Assembly: GCF_009547075.1 (NCBI RefSeq) | Contig: NZ_WIPH01000015.1 | Coordinates: 1-60,605 of the forward strand | Reading direction: 5' to 3' | DNA: 60,605 bases | Origin: Gluconobacter aidae | GTDB lineage: Bacteria > Pseudomonadota > Alphaproteobacteria > Acetobacterales > Acetobacteraceae | Shown: piece by piece, positions 8,021-16,279 of the stretch | Position numbering within the stretch: position 1 is the stretch's first letter | Layout of the letters: every line of letters starts with the position of its first letter | Notes under the pieces: generated by a model | Databases searched by the model: none | What the model saw: only the letters and a program-made list of their open reading frames with translations | Told to the model about the DNA's origin: nothing | Position numbers and translations under genes: made by a program

Positions 8021-8498
8021 AATGCGCCCGGAGCAGCGGGGTGGACGAGATGCAGAGCATGATCAGTCCGAACAGCGCCATGACCTTGATGACAAAAAAA
8101 CAGGCGTGTTGACGGGCATCTGCGCCCGTGGCCAGCATCATGAACGGATCGGGATCGGGAAAGCCTGTTTTGCTGCCGATCTGGACGAGTTCCAGCGCCC
8201 GCTGACGGCTGGCTGCGGCCTGGGCGCGCCGGCGCATCATTTCCGTGCCGGAGATATCGGCCTTTTCGTGCAGGGCGGTGAGATAGAGCTCCAGATCCTC
8301 ACGGCGATACGCGATTTTCCCGTCGGGTGCCTGCGTACGTGCCGGCCCCGTGCCGAGCAGGGAGAGCAGCTTCATCCGGCGCTCCGGCAGTCCGAGATGA
8401 ACCGCGGCTTCCGCCATGGAGAGCGTCTTGGAGCGGACAGGCAGGTGAAAAACCTGACCCGGCGTCTTGTCTCCGGAAATCTGCGTCGGGGATGGCAT
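8013..8498 (-). CDS. Hypothetical protein, HTH-like N-terminus and C-terminal membrane segment
   Basis: I do not recognise a named family. The 161-residue product has a segment at about 28-72 (SMAEAAVHLGLPERRMKLL and then a YRREDLELYL strand/helix) that resembles the helix-turn-helix of excisionase/MerR-type proteins. An arginine-rich helix follows, and a single hydrophobic stretch near the C-terminus (FFVIKVMALFGLIMLCIS) could anchor it in the membrane by its tail. ATG 8498 is preceded by AGGATC. A DNA-binding domain with a tail anchor would be unusual; the HTH call is tentative. Confidence 0.7.
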   Translation of the reverse strand: MPSPTQISGDKTPGQVFHLPVRSKTLSMAEAAVHLGLPERRMKLLSLLGTGPARTQAPDGKIAYRREDLELYLTALHEKADISGTEMMRRRAQAAASRQRALELVQIGSKTGFPDPDPFMMLATGADARQHACFFVIKVMALFGLIMLCISSTPLLRAHFN

Positions 8499-8592
8499 CG
8501 GTCTGGATCCTGGCCTCTCTGGACGGACTGACCTTAGGACCAGTCCGTCTGGAAATCGAGTATTGCGCGGAGTCCCGGAAAGTATTTTCCGA

Positions 8593-11016
8593 TCAGGCTG
8601 TTGTGATGGCGACGTTCTCGGCATGGAAGCGGCGAAAGACGTCAAAGAGAATGGCGTCCTGCACACTGCCGCCGTCGCGGGCCGAGATGAGGGCGACGCT
8701 CAGGGTCATGGTCAGGCTGTCTCCGGTAATCGCGCTGACCCGGACCTTTGGTGACGGTGTTGCGAGAACTTCGTCACGGTGGGCCGCGACTTCAAGCAGC
8801 ATGGCCTTCGCCTTTTCGGGATCGGTCGTCAGGGGGATATTGAACGTCAGGGTCAGGACGCCGGTGGCGCCGCTCAGCGTCGCGTTCTTGATGCTGGTCG
8901 TGATGAACTGGGAGTTCGGGACGATCATGGTCGAGCCATCGCTCAGGCCGATATCGGTGGCGCGGATGCTGATGCGTTTGACGTCGCCGCGCGTGCCGGC
9001 GATCTCGACCATGTCGCCGACGCGCACGGGGCGTTCGGCCATCAGGATCACGCCGGAGACGAAGTTCTGCACGATGGATTGCAGGCCGAAACCGATACCG
9101 ACCGAGAGTGCGCTGACCACCCAGGTCAGGTTCTGGACAGAGACACCGGCGATGGACAGGATGCCGAGGCCGACGAGGATCCAGGCGCAGTAGGTGAAGA
9201 TGCTGAGGATCGAGGTGCGGCTGCCGATATCGAGGCGTGTGGTGGGGAAGAAGCGGTCCCGCAGCCAGCCGCGCGTCTGACGGATCGCGTAATAGGCCAC
9301 CACCAGAAGAACGATGGCCAGCACCACGGTATCGAGCGAGATCTTCACGCCGTGGATGGTATTGCCGACGAACAGCAGCCAGAGCCGGTTCGTGATGTCA
9401 GCGACGCTGAAGCTGCCATCCGTCTGTGCGATGGAGAACAGGAGCAGCAGGAGCAGGACGTTGCCGAGCCCCGAGAGGATCACGCCGATCTGTGACAGGC
9501 GTCGCTGCGTCAGGCCGAGCTGGACCAGCCGCAGGCTGAAGAACCCGCCTTCCGAAAACAGCCGGTCCAGTACGTCGCGCCAGCACAGGCCCAGAAGCGT
9601 CACGATGGCAACACCCGTACCCAGCGAGAGCAGCCAGCCATTGAGCGTGAAGGCGAAAGCCACATAGCCCAGCAGAATGGAGATGACCGTCACCGCCAGA
9701 AGCAGGCTGGAAACGCCTAGCGCGGAAGGTGCGAAACCGCGGGTATCGTTCTGGTTGCCAAGCCTGCGGAATGTGTCCACGGCGCACAGGCCAATGGCGA
9801 TCGAGAACGCGATTTCCAGCAGGAGCTGAAGCGTCTGGCCAAAGGCGTCCTGAGCCTGAAAGGCCCGCAGCAGGTCCAGCAGAAGGATGCTGATCGCAAG
9901 GATCCAGTCCACACCTCGCAGTGCCTTGCGTTCGCCCGGATTCCCCTGAGCCAGAACACCGTTCCGTCCGAAGACGGGCAGCCCGGCACCAATAATGAAG
10001 CCGCAAACGGGGACCGTCTCTCCGATGATGGCGCCGATCGGGCCGCCCCCGTCGGGAAGCGCTGTCGCCGCCCAGATGAACCAGACGAGGGTGGCGAGCA
10101 GGGCCTCCAGTGCGCCGTTGAGCGTGATGGCGATGATGCTGCCCGAGAGGGCCTCTTTCACGCTGTCTTCGGTGGCGGGACGGAAATGGGCGCCGCAGCG
10201 TTTGAGCAGACGCAGGATCAGCGGCGAACTCAGGCCGATGGTCGCGAAGGTGATCGCGCAGCCGATCAGGAGATAGAGCCAGTCGGACAGCACGCCACCG
10301 GCATGGAGCGAATAGCGGTTTTCGGCGCGCTCGGTCAGGAGCGTGTTCCAGAAGCGCGGGGCGAGCGGGGAGACCGTCCGTTCGGACAGGGCCGCGTGTT
10401 GCAGGCGGGTGCGCCGGGCATTGATGGCCGTGTTGAGCTGCTGGGCCTGAAGATTATAGAGCTTGGCCCGCATCAGTGCCGATTTCACGGTTTGTGAATT
10501 CTGCTGCATCCGCTGGCGTTGTGCGGTGACGGACGCATCCTCGTTTTCCGCGGCTTTCGGGCCAAGGATTTTCAGGAAGGATTCGGTGATGCTGTCATAG
10601 GACTGGATCTGCGTGACCGCGTCCTGCGTGTTCTGCTGGACCTTCTGGACCTGGGCCGACAGGGTGTCGAGTTCGTTATTGCCCGTGTTGACGTCCTTGC
10701 GGTTCAGCGTCGCGAAAACCTGCTGCAATACCGCCGCGCTGTCATCGAGCTGACGGCTGATGGAGGCGGACACCGCGTTCCAGCCAAGCCCGGAATTGGC
10801 GGGATCTGACTGCTGGGTCTTGTCGGCATCTTTGGGCGCGTCTCTGGCCGGAGGCGCCGTCGTCTGCGCCGCTGCCGCCAGCGCAGGAGGTGTCGTCACA
10901 CCTGCGCAGAGCAGACCGAAAACGAGGAACAGAGCGCCCGGCAAGTATCCACAGGTCGTTCCGGGGCACGGGCTGCGGGGATGTGAAAAGGCGCGCGCGG
11001 GAAGCCGTGTGGTCAT
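8593..11016 (-). CDS. Large mechanosensitive channel, MscS family with DUF3772-like N-terminus
   Basis: An 807-residue inner-membrane protein. The start at 11016 gives an N-terminal signal-like stretch (LPGALFLVFGLLCAGV) followed by a periplasmic region rich in glutamine and alanine with coiled-coil character, as in DUF3772 proteins. Many membrane helices follow. The C-terminal MscS core is clear: VSALSVGIGFGLQSIVQNFV is the pore helix and RPVRVGDMVEIAGTRGDV begins the beta domain. Such channels open under membrane tension during osmotic downshift. An upstream extension of 39 codons is open but starts without a ribosome binding site. Confidence 0.9.
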   Translation of the reverse strand: MTTRLPARAFSHPRSPCPGTTCGYLPGALFLVFGLLCAGVTTPPALAAAAQTTAPPARDAPKDADKTQQSDPANSGLGWNAVSASISRQLDDSAAVLQQVFATLNRKDVNTGNNELDTLSAQVQKVQQNTQDAVTQIQSYDSITESFLKILGPKAAENEDASVTAQRQRMQQNSQTVKSALMRAKLYNLQAQQLNTAINARRTRLQHAALSERTVSPLAPRFWNTLLTERAENRYSLHAGGVLSDWLYLLIGCAITFATIGLSSPLILRLLKRCGAHFRPATEDSVKEALSGSIIAITLNGALEALLATLVWFIWAATALPDGGGPIGAIIGETVPVCGFIIGAGLPVFGRNGVLAQGNPGERKALRGVDWILAISILLLDLLRAFQAQDAFGQTLQLLLEIAFSIAIGLCAVDTFRRLGNQNDTRGFAPSALGVSSLLLAVTVISILLGYVAFAFTLNGWLLSLGTGVAIVTLLGLCWRDVLDRLFSEGGFFSLRLVQLGLTQRRLSQIGVILSGLGNVLLLLLLFSIAQTDGSFSVADITNRLWLLFVGNTIHGVKISLDTVVLAIVLLVVAYYAIRQTRGWLRDRFFPTTRLDIGSRTSILSIFTYCAWILVGLGILSIAGVSVQNLTWVVSALSVGIGFGLQSIVQNFVSGVILMAERPVRVGDMVEIAGTRGDVKRISIRATDIGLSDGSTMIVPNSQFITTSIKNATLSGATGVLTLTFNIPLTTDPEKAKAMLLEVAAHRDEVLATPSPKVRVSAITGDSLTMTLSVALISARDGGSVQDAILFDVFRRFHAENVAITTA

Positions 11017-11126
11017 GCGAAGGTGTTCCGTCCAGTGTCTTGATGGGGTTTTCAACGGCTTGCGGCCGCAGGGGTTCGATTTCCTCCCCTGAAGCGGTTC
11101 ATTGCGCGGGGTGGCCGGATACGAAA

Positions 11127-11158
11127 AGGGCACCTTCCCCCGAAGGGAAAGATGCCCT
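11127..11158 (-). terminator. Rho-independent terminator of pyrD
   Basis: Read on the minus strand, a GC-rich stem GGGCA..TTCCC/GGGAA..TGCCC closes on a TTCG tetraloop region and is followed by TTTTCG. It lies 23 bases past the pyrD stop, a typical intrinsic terminator. Confidence 0.85.
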
Positions 11159-11180
11159 GAACCGGAAGCTGAGCAGTCCG

Positions 11181-12254
11181 TCAGTTCGGCCGGTCAATGC
11201 CATGGGCATCGGCGATCGTCTCGAATCCGTCGCGACGCATGGCATCGAGCAGTTCCGTCTTCATGCGGGTCAGGATGCCGGGGCCCTGAAGCACGAAGGA
11301 CGAATAGATCTGCACCATATCCGCGCCCATGCGGATGCGGGCGAGGATGTCTTCGCCGGTCTCGATGCCACCACAGGAAATCAGCGCCAGACGACCCTTG
11401 TTCAGTCCCGAGACGATCCGCAGGACATCGCGGGCACGCGGCGCGAGGGGGCGGCCGGAGAGGCCACCGCTTTCGCGGGCCGCCGGGTCACGCAGGGTTG
11501 CTGGACGGGCGATGGTCGTGTTGGTCAGGATCAGGCCCTGCGCGCCGCCTTCGATCGCGGCTTCGAGGATCGGCTCGTACGAGCTGTCATCCAGATCGGG
11601 CGCGAGCTTGACCAGAAGCGGCGGGCGCTCCGGATTGCGGGTATTGATGGCGTCCAGAAGCTCTTTCAGCATCGTTGCCGACTGAAGATCACGCAGCCCC
11701 GGCGTGTTGGGGGACGACAGGTTCATCGTGATGTAATCGGCATAGGGGCGCACGCGGGCCACGAGGTCCGGATAGTCCCGCAGCGGGTCGGAGCCGGTCT
11801 TGTTGATCCCGATATTCACGCCAAGCGGGACGGTCGGGCCGCGCATCCTGCCATTGGGCATCGGGCGGTGCAGGCGGGCGAGACGGCGGCAGAAGCGGTC
11901 CACGCCGCAGCCATTGAAGCCCATGCGATTGATGATCGCGCCATCCTCGACCAGCCGGAACAGACGGGGGCCGGGATTGCCGGGCTGGGGGCGGGGGGTC
12001 ACGGTCCCGGCCTCGATATGGCCGAAGCCCAGCTTTGCCAGCGGACGGATGGCGCGGGCATCCTTGTCGAACCCGGCGGCCAGGCCGATCGGGTTGGGAA
12101 AGCGCAGGCCGAGCGTGCGGGTCGAGAGGGCCGGCACATCCTTTGGCGCCTGACCTCCAAGGCCGAGGGCAAGGGAGTGAATGGCGAGTTCGTGCGCCGT
12201 TTCGGTGTCGAAGCGGTGCAGGAGAGGGGTGACGAGCGTTCCGAGATCGATCAT
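11181..12254 (-). CDS. pyrD: Dihydroorotate dehydrogenase (quinone), class 2
   Basis: PyrD oxidises dihydroorotate to orotate in pyrimidine synthesis and passes electrons to the membrane quinone pool. The 357-residue protein has the class 2 N-terminal helix, then NPIGLAAGFDKDA, the substrate motif INRMGFNGCG, the catalytic serine in NLSSPNTPGLR, and the FMN phosphate motifs ISCGGIETGED and YSSFVLQGPG. It stands alone, with its own terminator, divergent from a small hypothetical gene. Confidence 0.96.
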   Translation of the reverse strand: MIDLGTLVTPLLHRFDTETAHELAIHSLALGLGGQAPKDVPALSTRTLGLRFPNPIGLAAGFDKDARAIRPLAKLGFGHIEAGTVTPRPQPGNPGPRLFRLVEDGAIINRMGFNGCGVDRFCRRLARLHRPMPNGRMRGPTVPLGVNIGINKTGSDPLRDYPDLVARVRPYADYITMNLSSPNTPGLRDLQSATMLKELLDAINTRNPERPPLLVKLAPDLDDSSYEPILEAAIEGGAQGLILTNTTIARPATLRDPAARESGGLSGRPLAPRARDVLRIVSGLNKGRLALISCGGIETGEDILARIRMGADMVQIYSSFVLQGPGILTRMKTELLDAMRRDGFETIADAHGIDRPN

Positions 12255-12380
12255 GAGTCGTTTCCATACCCTAATCCGCGGTGTGACGCATCAGCTTCGC
12301 GCGTCTGGCTCACATCCCCGGAGTGTATCTGATGGCGTTTTGTCTTGGCGGTGGCGCAGGGACGCGATAGACGCGAACCC

Positions 12381-12620
12381 ATGTCCGACGCATCCGCTGC
12401 TGAAACCTATGACGAGCCTTATCTGGAGACGTGCTGCCGCTCGACGCTGCACCGGCTTTTGCTGTGCACGGCGACGGGACGACCGACAGGGCTGAAAGAC
12501 CAGCCCTGTCTTGAACGGCTGGAACGGCTCGGACTGTCGGAACTGCGCGATGACGGGCGTTTCGTCATCACGCGGGACGGGCTGAAACGGCACCGCGAGG
12601 AAATCGGCCCGACAGAGTGA
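12381..12620 (+). CDS. Small hypothetical protein
   Basis: A 79-residue acidic protein. It has two cysteines in ETCCRSTLHRLLLC, and a C-terminal part (LSELRDDGRFVITRDGLKRH) that reads like the recognition helix and wing of a winged-helix domain. I do not recognise a family. ATG 12381 is chosen over an upstream ATG at 12345 because it gives a compact protein; it has no strong ribosome binding site. It converges with the isomerase gene, only 2 nt apart. Confidence 0.6.
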   Translation: MSDASAAETYDEPYLETCCRSTLHRLLLCTATGRPTGLKDQPCLERLERLGLSELRDDGRFVITRDGLKRHREEIGPTE

Positions 12621-12622
12621 CG

Positions 12623-13474
12623 TCAGGTCTCGCCGGTCCAGGCCTGATCCAGTCCTTCGCGACAGAAGCGGATGACGTCGCTCAGGTCGCGGTCATAAAG
12701 GCTGTCCGGCACGTCTGACGAGAAGATTTCCACCGTGCAGGCACCCCGGAAGCCCGCGTCCCATGTTGCCCGCAGCATTTCATGAAGCGGGATGCAGCCA
12801 TCGCCCGGGATCAGGCGATCGGCGGCGGAATAGGGCGTACGCCAGTCGCTGACCTGAAGGACGTTGATCTTGCTTCCCGCAGCGCGGATAGCCGCGCAGA
12901 CGTCCTTCTGCTGCCAGATGTTCCAGTAATCCAGACACAGCCCCATCGCCGGATGGCCGACGCCGTCGATGATGTCCATGGCCTGTTCGATGGTCCAGAT
13001 GGCGCTTTCGGTGTTCACCGAGGTCGGGTTGAGCGGCTCCAGCGACAGGGAAACGCCCAGATCCCCGGCAAGGGGACAGAGTTCCTTCAGGTAACGCACC
13101 GTCTCGTCCATGGTACGGCGCATGTTACCCTTTGGTGGCGCGCCGGTATTGGTCACGAAGACGCTGCCGGGGACATGAGGCGCGAGCGTTTTCAGGCTTT
13201 GGGCAAGACGTTTGACGCGGGCTTCAGGCGCTTCCGGTTCGGGGACCATCGCGCTTCCGAAGAAGGTCCGCACCAGAGGCTGGACCGCACTGACGCCCAG
13301 TCCGCTCTCCCTGACGAGGCGCATCTGCTCCTCAATGCGATCCGGATCGAGCTTGGCCTCGCAGATCTCGATCGCATCCACGCCGAGGTCGCGGTAGCGC
13401 GCCACGTCTTCCTCGAACGACCAGGGCTGGGTCGTGAATTCGTTCATGCCGAAAGGGAAGGGGAGTTTGGTCAT
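12623..13474 (-). CDS. Sugar phosphate isomerase/epimerase (xylose isomerase-like barrel)
   Basis: A 283-residue protein of the AP endonuclease 2/xylose isomerase-like TIM-barrel superfamily. Metal-binding type residues appear in AIEICEAKLD, in LSLEPLNP (glutamate), in LCLDYWNIWQ (aspartate) and in CTVEIFS (glutamate). The family covers sugar isomerases, epimerases and inositol catabolic enzymes; the substrate here is unknown. It begins 4 nt after the stop of an alpha/beta hydrolase gene with GAGGTG before the ATG, so the pair forms a small operon. Confidence 0.85.
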   Translation of the reverse strand: MTKLPFPFGMNEFTTQPWSFEEDVARYRDLGVDAIEICEAKLDPDRIEEQMRLVRESGLGVSAVQPLVRTFFGSAMVPEPEAPEARVKRLAQSLKTLAPHVPGSVFVTNTGAPPKGNMRRTMDETVRYLKELCPLAGDLGVSLSLEPLNPTSVNTESAIWTIEQAMDIIDGVGHPAMGLCLDYWNIWQQKDVCAAIRAAGSKINVLQVSDWRTPYSAADRLIPGDGCIPLHEMLRATWDAGFRGACTVEIFSSDVPDSLYDRDLSDVIRFCREGLDQAWTGET

Positions 13475-13478
13475 GGGA

Positions 13479-14288
13479 TCACCTCTTCAGGAAGTCGAGA
13501 ACGATGCGGTTGAACTTTTCGGTCTCGTCGAAAAAGACCATGTGCGCGCTGTCCTCGAACTCCACGCCGGTGCAGTTTGGCATGTGCTGTGCCACCCAGG
13601 CGGGACCGTCCGGATTCAGGACCTTGTCCTTGCGGGCGATCATCATGAGGGCGGGCAGGGTGAAGCGCGGCAGGACGTCGCGCCAGTCCTGCGTGGTGTG
13701 ATCCGCCATCATGGAGCTACGGGCATGAGCGGGGCTTTGCGCCATTTCCCGGAGCAGGAGCGCTTTCTCCTCTTCCGGCAGGGGATGGCAGATGCAGCTT
13801 TCCAGGTTGCCCCTGTCGAACTCGTCCTGTGTCAGCGTAAGCTGCTGCTGCACGGCTGTCAGCCCGGCCTGATCGAAACAGGCGGCGTGGCCGAGCTTCC
13901 AGTCAGCCGAATAATACTGCTTCGGAGTCTGCTGGACGAAAATGGCGTTGCGGATGCGCTCTGATCCGAACAGCTCCAGATAGGACCAGATGATGGGGCA
14001 GCCGATCGACCAGCCCAGAACCGTCACGTCCTGAAGGTTCAGCGCGACCAGAAGATCCCGCAGATCGGCGGCCAGACGGGAGATGCGATAGCCATGCCGC
14101 GGCTTTTCGGAATGTCCGTGCCCCCGCAGATCCACGGTGATGACGCGGGCCTGTTCCGAGATCGGCCCGACATTGCGGTGGAAGAAACGTCCCGAGAATG
14201 TCCAGCCATGCAGCATGACGAGAGGACGTCCGTGCCCCTGTTCCTCGTAATGGATACGTGTTCCGTCGCTGGTCGTGATGTGGGGCAT
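13479..14288 (-). CDS. Alpha/beta hydrolase
   Basis: A 269-residue soluble alpha/beta-fold hydrolase. It shows the oxyanion motif LHGWTFSGRFF, DLRGHGHSEKP, the nucleophile elbow VLGWSIGCPI (serine in GWSIG), and the late aspartate/histidine region with MIARKDKVLNPDG and FEDSAHMVFF. AGGAAG precedes the ATG at 14288. The sequence is consistent with an esterase, lactonase or haloperoxidase-like enzyme. A lactonase-like role would suit the neighbouring sugar isomerase, but this is a guess from context. Confidence 0.87.
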   Translation of the reverse strand: MPHITTSDGTRIHYEEQGHGRPLVMLHGWTFSGRFFHRNVGPISEQARVITVDLRGHGHSEKPRHGYRISRLAADLRDLLVALNLQDVTVLGWSIGCPIIWSYLELFGSERIRNAIFVQQTPKQYYSADWKLGHAACFDQAGLTAVQQQLTLTQDEFDRGNLESCICHPLPEEEKALLLREMAQSPAHARSSMMADHTTQDWRDVLPRFTLPALMMIARKDKVLNPDGPAWVAQHMPNCTGVEFEDSAHMVFFDETEKFNRIVLDFLKR

Positions 14289-14395
14289 GGTCTTCTTCCT
14301 GAAAGGACGGAAGGAATAGCGCACGGACCGGGGGCGTGGTTGCGTGCAAAGGAGCGTTTGCGCTTGCGGGACGTGACGGTTAAATTGGGCGGGCC

Positions 14396-15502
14396 ATGAC
14401 AGCTCCCTCTCCTTCTGACGTTTCCGAAACCGCGCCTCCGAACCGTGTTCTGCGACCCATCGATCTGGGGCAGGGTGTCGTGATCGAGGACCCGGTGATC
14501 CTGGCGCCCCTGTCGGGTGTGACGGATCTGCCGTTCCGTCAGCTTGCCCGCGATCTGGGGGCAGGGCTGGTCGTGTCGGAAATGATCGCATCCTGGGCGA
14601 TGATCCGCGAGAACGAGAACACCATGCGCATGGCCCGGATGGCCGAGCGCGGGCCGAATGCGGTCCAGTTGGCCGGATGCGATCCCGATGCCATGGCGCG
14701 GGCTGCGAAGATTTCGGTGGATGGGGGCGCGAACCTCATCGACATCAATTTCGGCTGCCCGGTGAAGAAGGTCGCGATCGGGCAGATGGCCGGATCTGCG
14801 CTGATGCGGGACGAGGTTCTGGCCGGTAAGCTTCTGGAAGCCACCGCGAGGGCCGTGAACGTGCCGGTGACGCTTAAGATGCGCATGGGCTGGGACCATA
14901 ACTCGCTGAATGCGCCACGTCTGGCGAAGATTGCTGAAGAGAGCGGCATCCGGCTTGTGACCGTGCATGGTCGTACGCGGCAGATGTTTTATAACGGCAC
15001 GGCGGACTGGCGTTTCGTGAAAACGGTGAAGGACGCCGTGTCCCTGCCGGTCATCGTCAATGGCGATATCAACACCATCCGCGACGCGCGTGAGGCGCTG
15101 CATCAGTCCCAGGCTGATGGCGTCATGATCGGGCGCGGGTGTTATGGACGGCCGTGGTTTACGGCTCAGGTCGCGCGCTCTCTGCGGACGGGAGAGGACG
15201 TGCCTGATCCGGACCTGGCGACCGAAAAGGAAATCGCCCTGCGGCATTACCGCATGATGCTCGACCATTTCGGCGAACGTCCTGGTCTGCGTCTCGCGCG
15301 CAAGCATGTGTCCTGGTATTCCGCCGGGCTGCCGGGATCAGCGACGTTTCGCTCCACAATCAATGGTGTGGAAAGCGCGGCTGAGGCCATTGCACTGCTG
15401 AGTGCGTTCTATGACCGTCATATCGACGCCGGTGTCGTGCGCAACCGTGAGGCCGGCCCGACGGGCAGTCTGAGCCGCGACGGCACGCGTGAAGCGGCCT
15501 GA
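14396..15502 (+). CDS. dusB: tRNA-dihydrouridine synthase DusB (NifR3)
   Basis: DusB reduces specific uridines in tRNA to dihydrouridine using FMN and NADPH. The 368-residue protein has [13 protein letters not shown], the catalytic cysteine in [13 protein letters not shown] contacts in TLKMRMGWD and TVHGRTR, and [16 protein letters not shown]. In alphaproteobacteria this gene, formerly nifR3, heads the ntr locus, as here. The next gene, a shortened ntrC, starts 24 nt downstream. Confidence 0.96.
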   Translation: MTAPSPSDVSETAPPNRVLRPIDLGQGVVIEDPVILAPLSGVTDLPFRQLARDLGAGLVVSEMIASWAMIRENENTMRMARMAERGPNAVQLAGCDPDAMARAAKISVDGGANLIDINFGCPVKKVAIGQMAGSALMRDEVLAGKLLEATARAVNVPVTLKMRMGWDHNSLNAPRLAKIAEESGIRLVTVHGRTRQMFYNGTADWRFVKTVKDAVSLPVIVNGDINTIRDAREALHQSQADGVMIGRGCYGRPWFTAQVARSLRTGEDVPDPDLATEKEIALRHYRMMLDHFGERPGLRLARKHVSWYSAGLPGSATFRSTINGVESAAEAIALLSAFYDRHIDAGVVRNREAGPTGSLSRDGTREAA

Positions 15503-15526
15503 AGGCGTGAAGCGCCCGGCGTTTCC

Positions 15527-16279
15527 ATGGCGACCATGACGGAACAGTCTGCTTCAGGTCTGGTCGAGCAGGGCTGCCATCCGGTTTTCCTGTACGGCGC
15601 GTCCCGGCTGGACCGGCAGGACGTCGCCCGGCGGCTTCACAGTCACAGCCCGCGGGCACAGAATCCGTTCGTGATTGCCGCCCTGACCGCGACGCCACGG
15701 GCGCTCCGTGAAGCGGCCCTTTTTGGAAATGGTGAGGCAGGCTGGGTCCAGCAGGCTCAGGGAGGCACTCTTCTGCTGGATGAGATCGACTGTCTGTGTC
15801 CGCTGATGCAGGACCGGTTCATGGACTGGCTGGAACAGGACAACACGGATCTGCGCGTGATCGCGGGGAGCCGTCACGATCCCGTTCTTCTGCTCCGGCA
15901 GGGCTGTCTGTCCGCCGCCCTGCACCGTTGGCTGTCGGCGCTGCCCTCCGCGCAGCGCCTGGGGCCGGAGCGGATCAGCGCGGTCTGCCGTCTGGCGACG
16001 GGAACGGGCATGGCGCGCGCCGGGGGGATGAAACGGGGGCTGGAGCGGGCGCTGGAGCGGCCTTTGTCCGAATATCTTGAGGGTGATCTGGAGAATGTGG
16101 CCGGTGAGCTTCATGCCTGTGTGGTGGGCGAAGTCGAGCGGTCGCTGATTACGATGGTCCTGCGCCGGACCTGCGGGAACCAGTTGCGTGCGGCTGCAAT
16201 TCTCGGGGTGAACCGCAATACCCTGCGTAAACGTATCCGCGAACTGGACATCGCGATCCCGAAAGGCATCGACGAGTGA
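15527..16279 (+). CDS. Degenerate NtrC-like regulator without receiver domain
   Basis: The 250-residue product aligns by eye with the AAA+ and DNA-binding parts of NtrC but lacks the N-terminal receiver. The P-loop position reads GASRLDRQ (24-31), without the GKE of an ATP-binding loop. After REAALFGNGE the GAFTGA sigma-54 contact loop is deleted. A Walker B-like TLLLDEI (81-87) survives, and most of the sensor II half is gone. The C-terminal Fis-type helix-turn-helix (GNQLRAAAILGVNRNTLRKR) looks intact. It should bind DNA but not hydrolyse ATP or activate sigma-54. No ntrB lies beside it. Its stop overlaps the ntrY start as GTGA, so the frame is kept. Confidence 0.85.
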   Translation: MATMTEQSASGLVEQGCHPVFLYGASRLDRQDVARRLHSHSPRAQNPFVIAALTATPRALREAALFGNGEAGWVQQAQGGTLLLDEIDCLCPLMQDRFMDWLEQDNTDLRVIAGSRHDPVLLLRQGCLSAALHRWLSALPSAQRLGPERISAVCRLATGTGMARAGGMKRGLERALERPLSEYLEGDLENVAGELHACVVGEVERSLITMVLRRTCGNQLRAAAILGVNRNTLRKRIRELDIAIPKGIDE

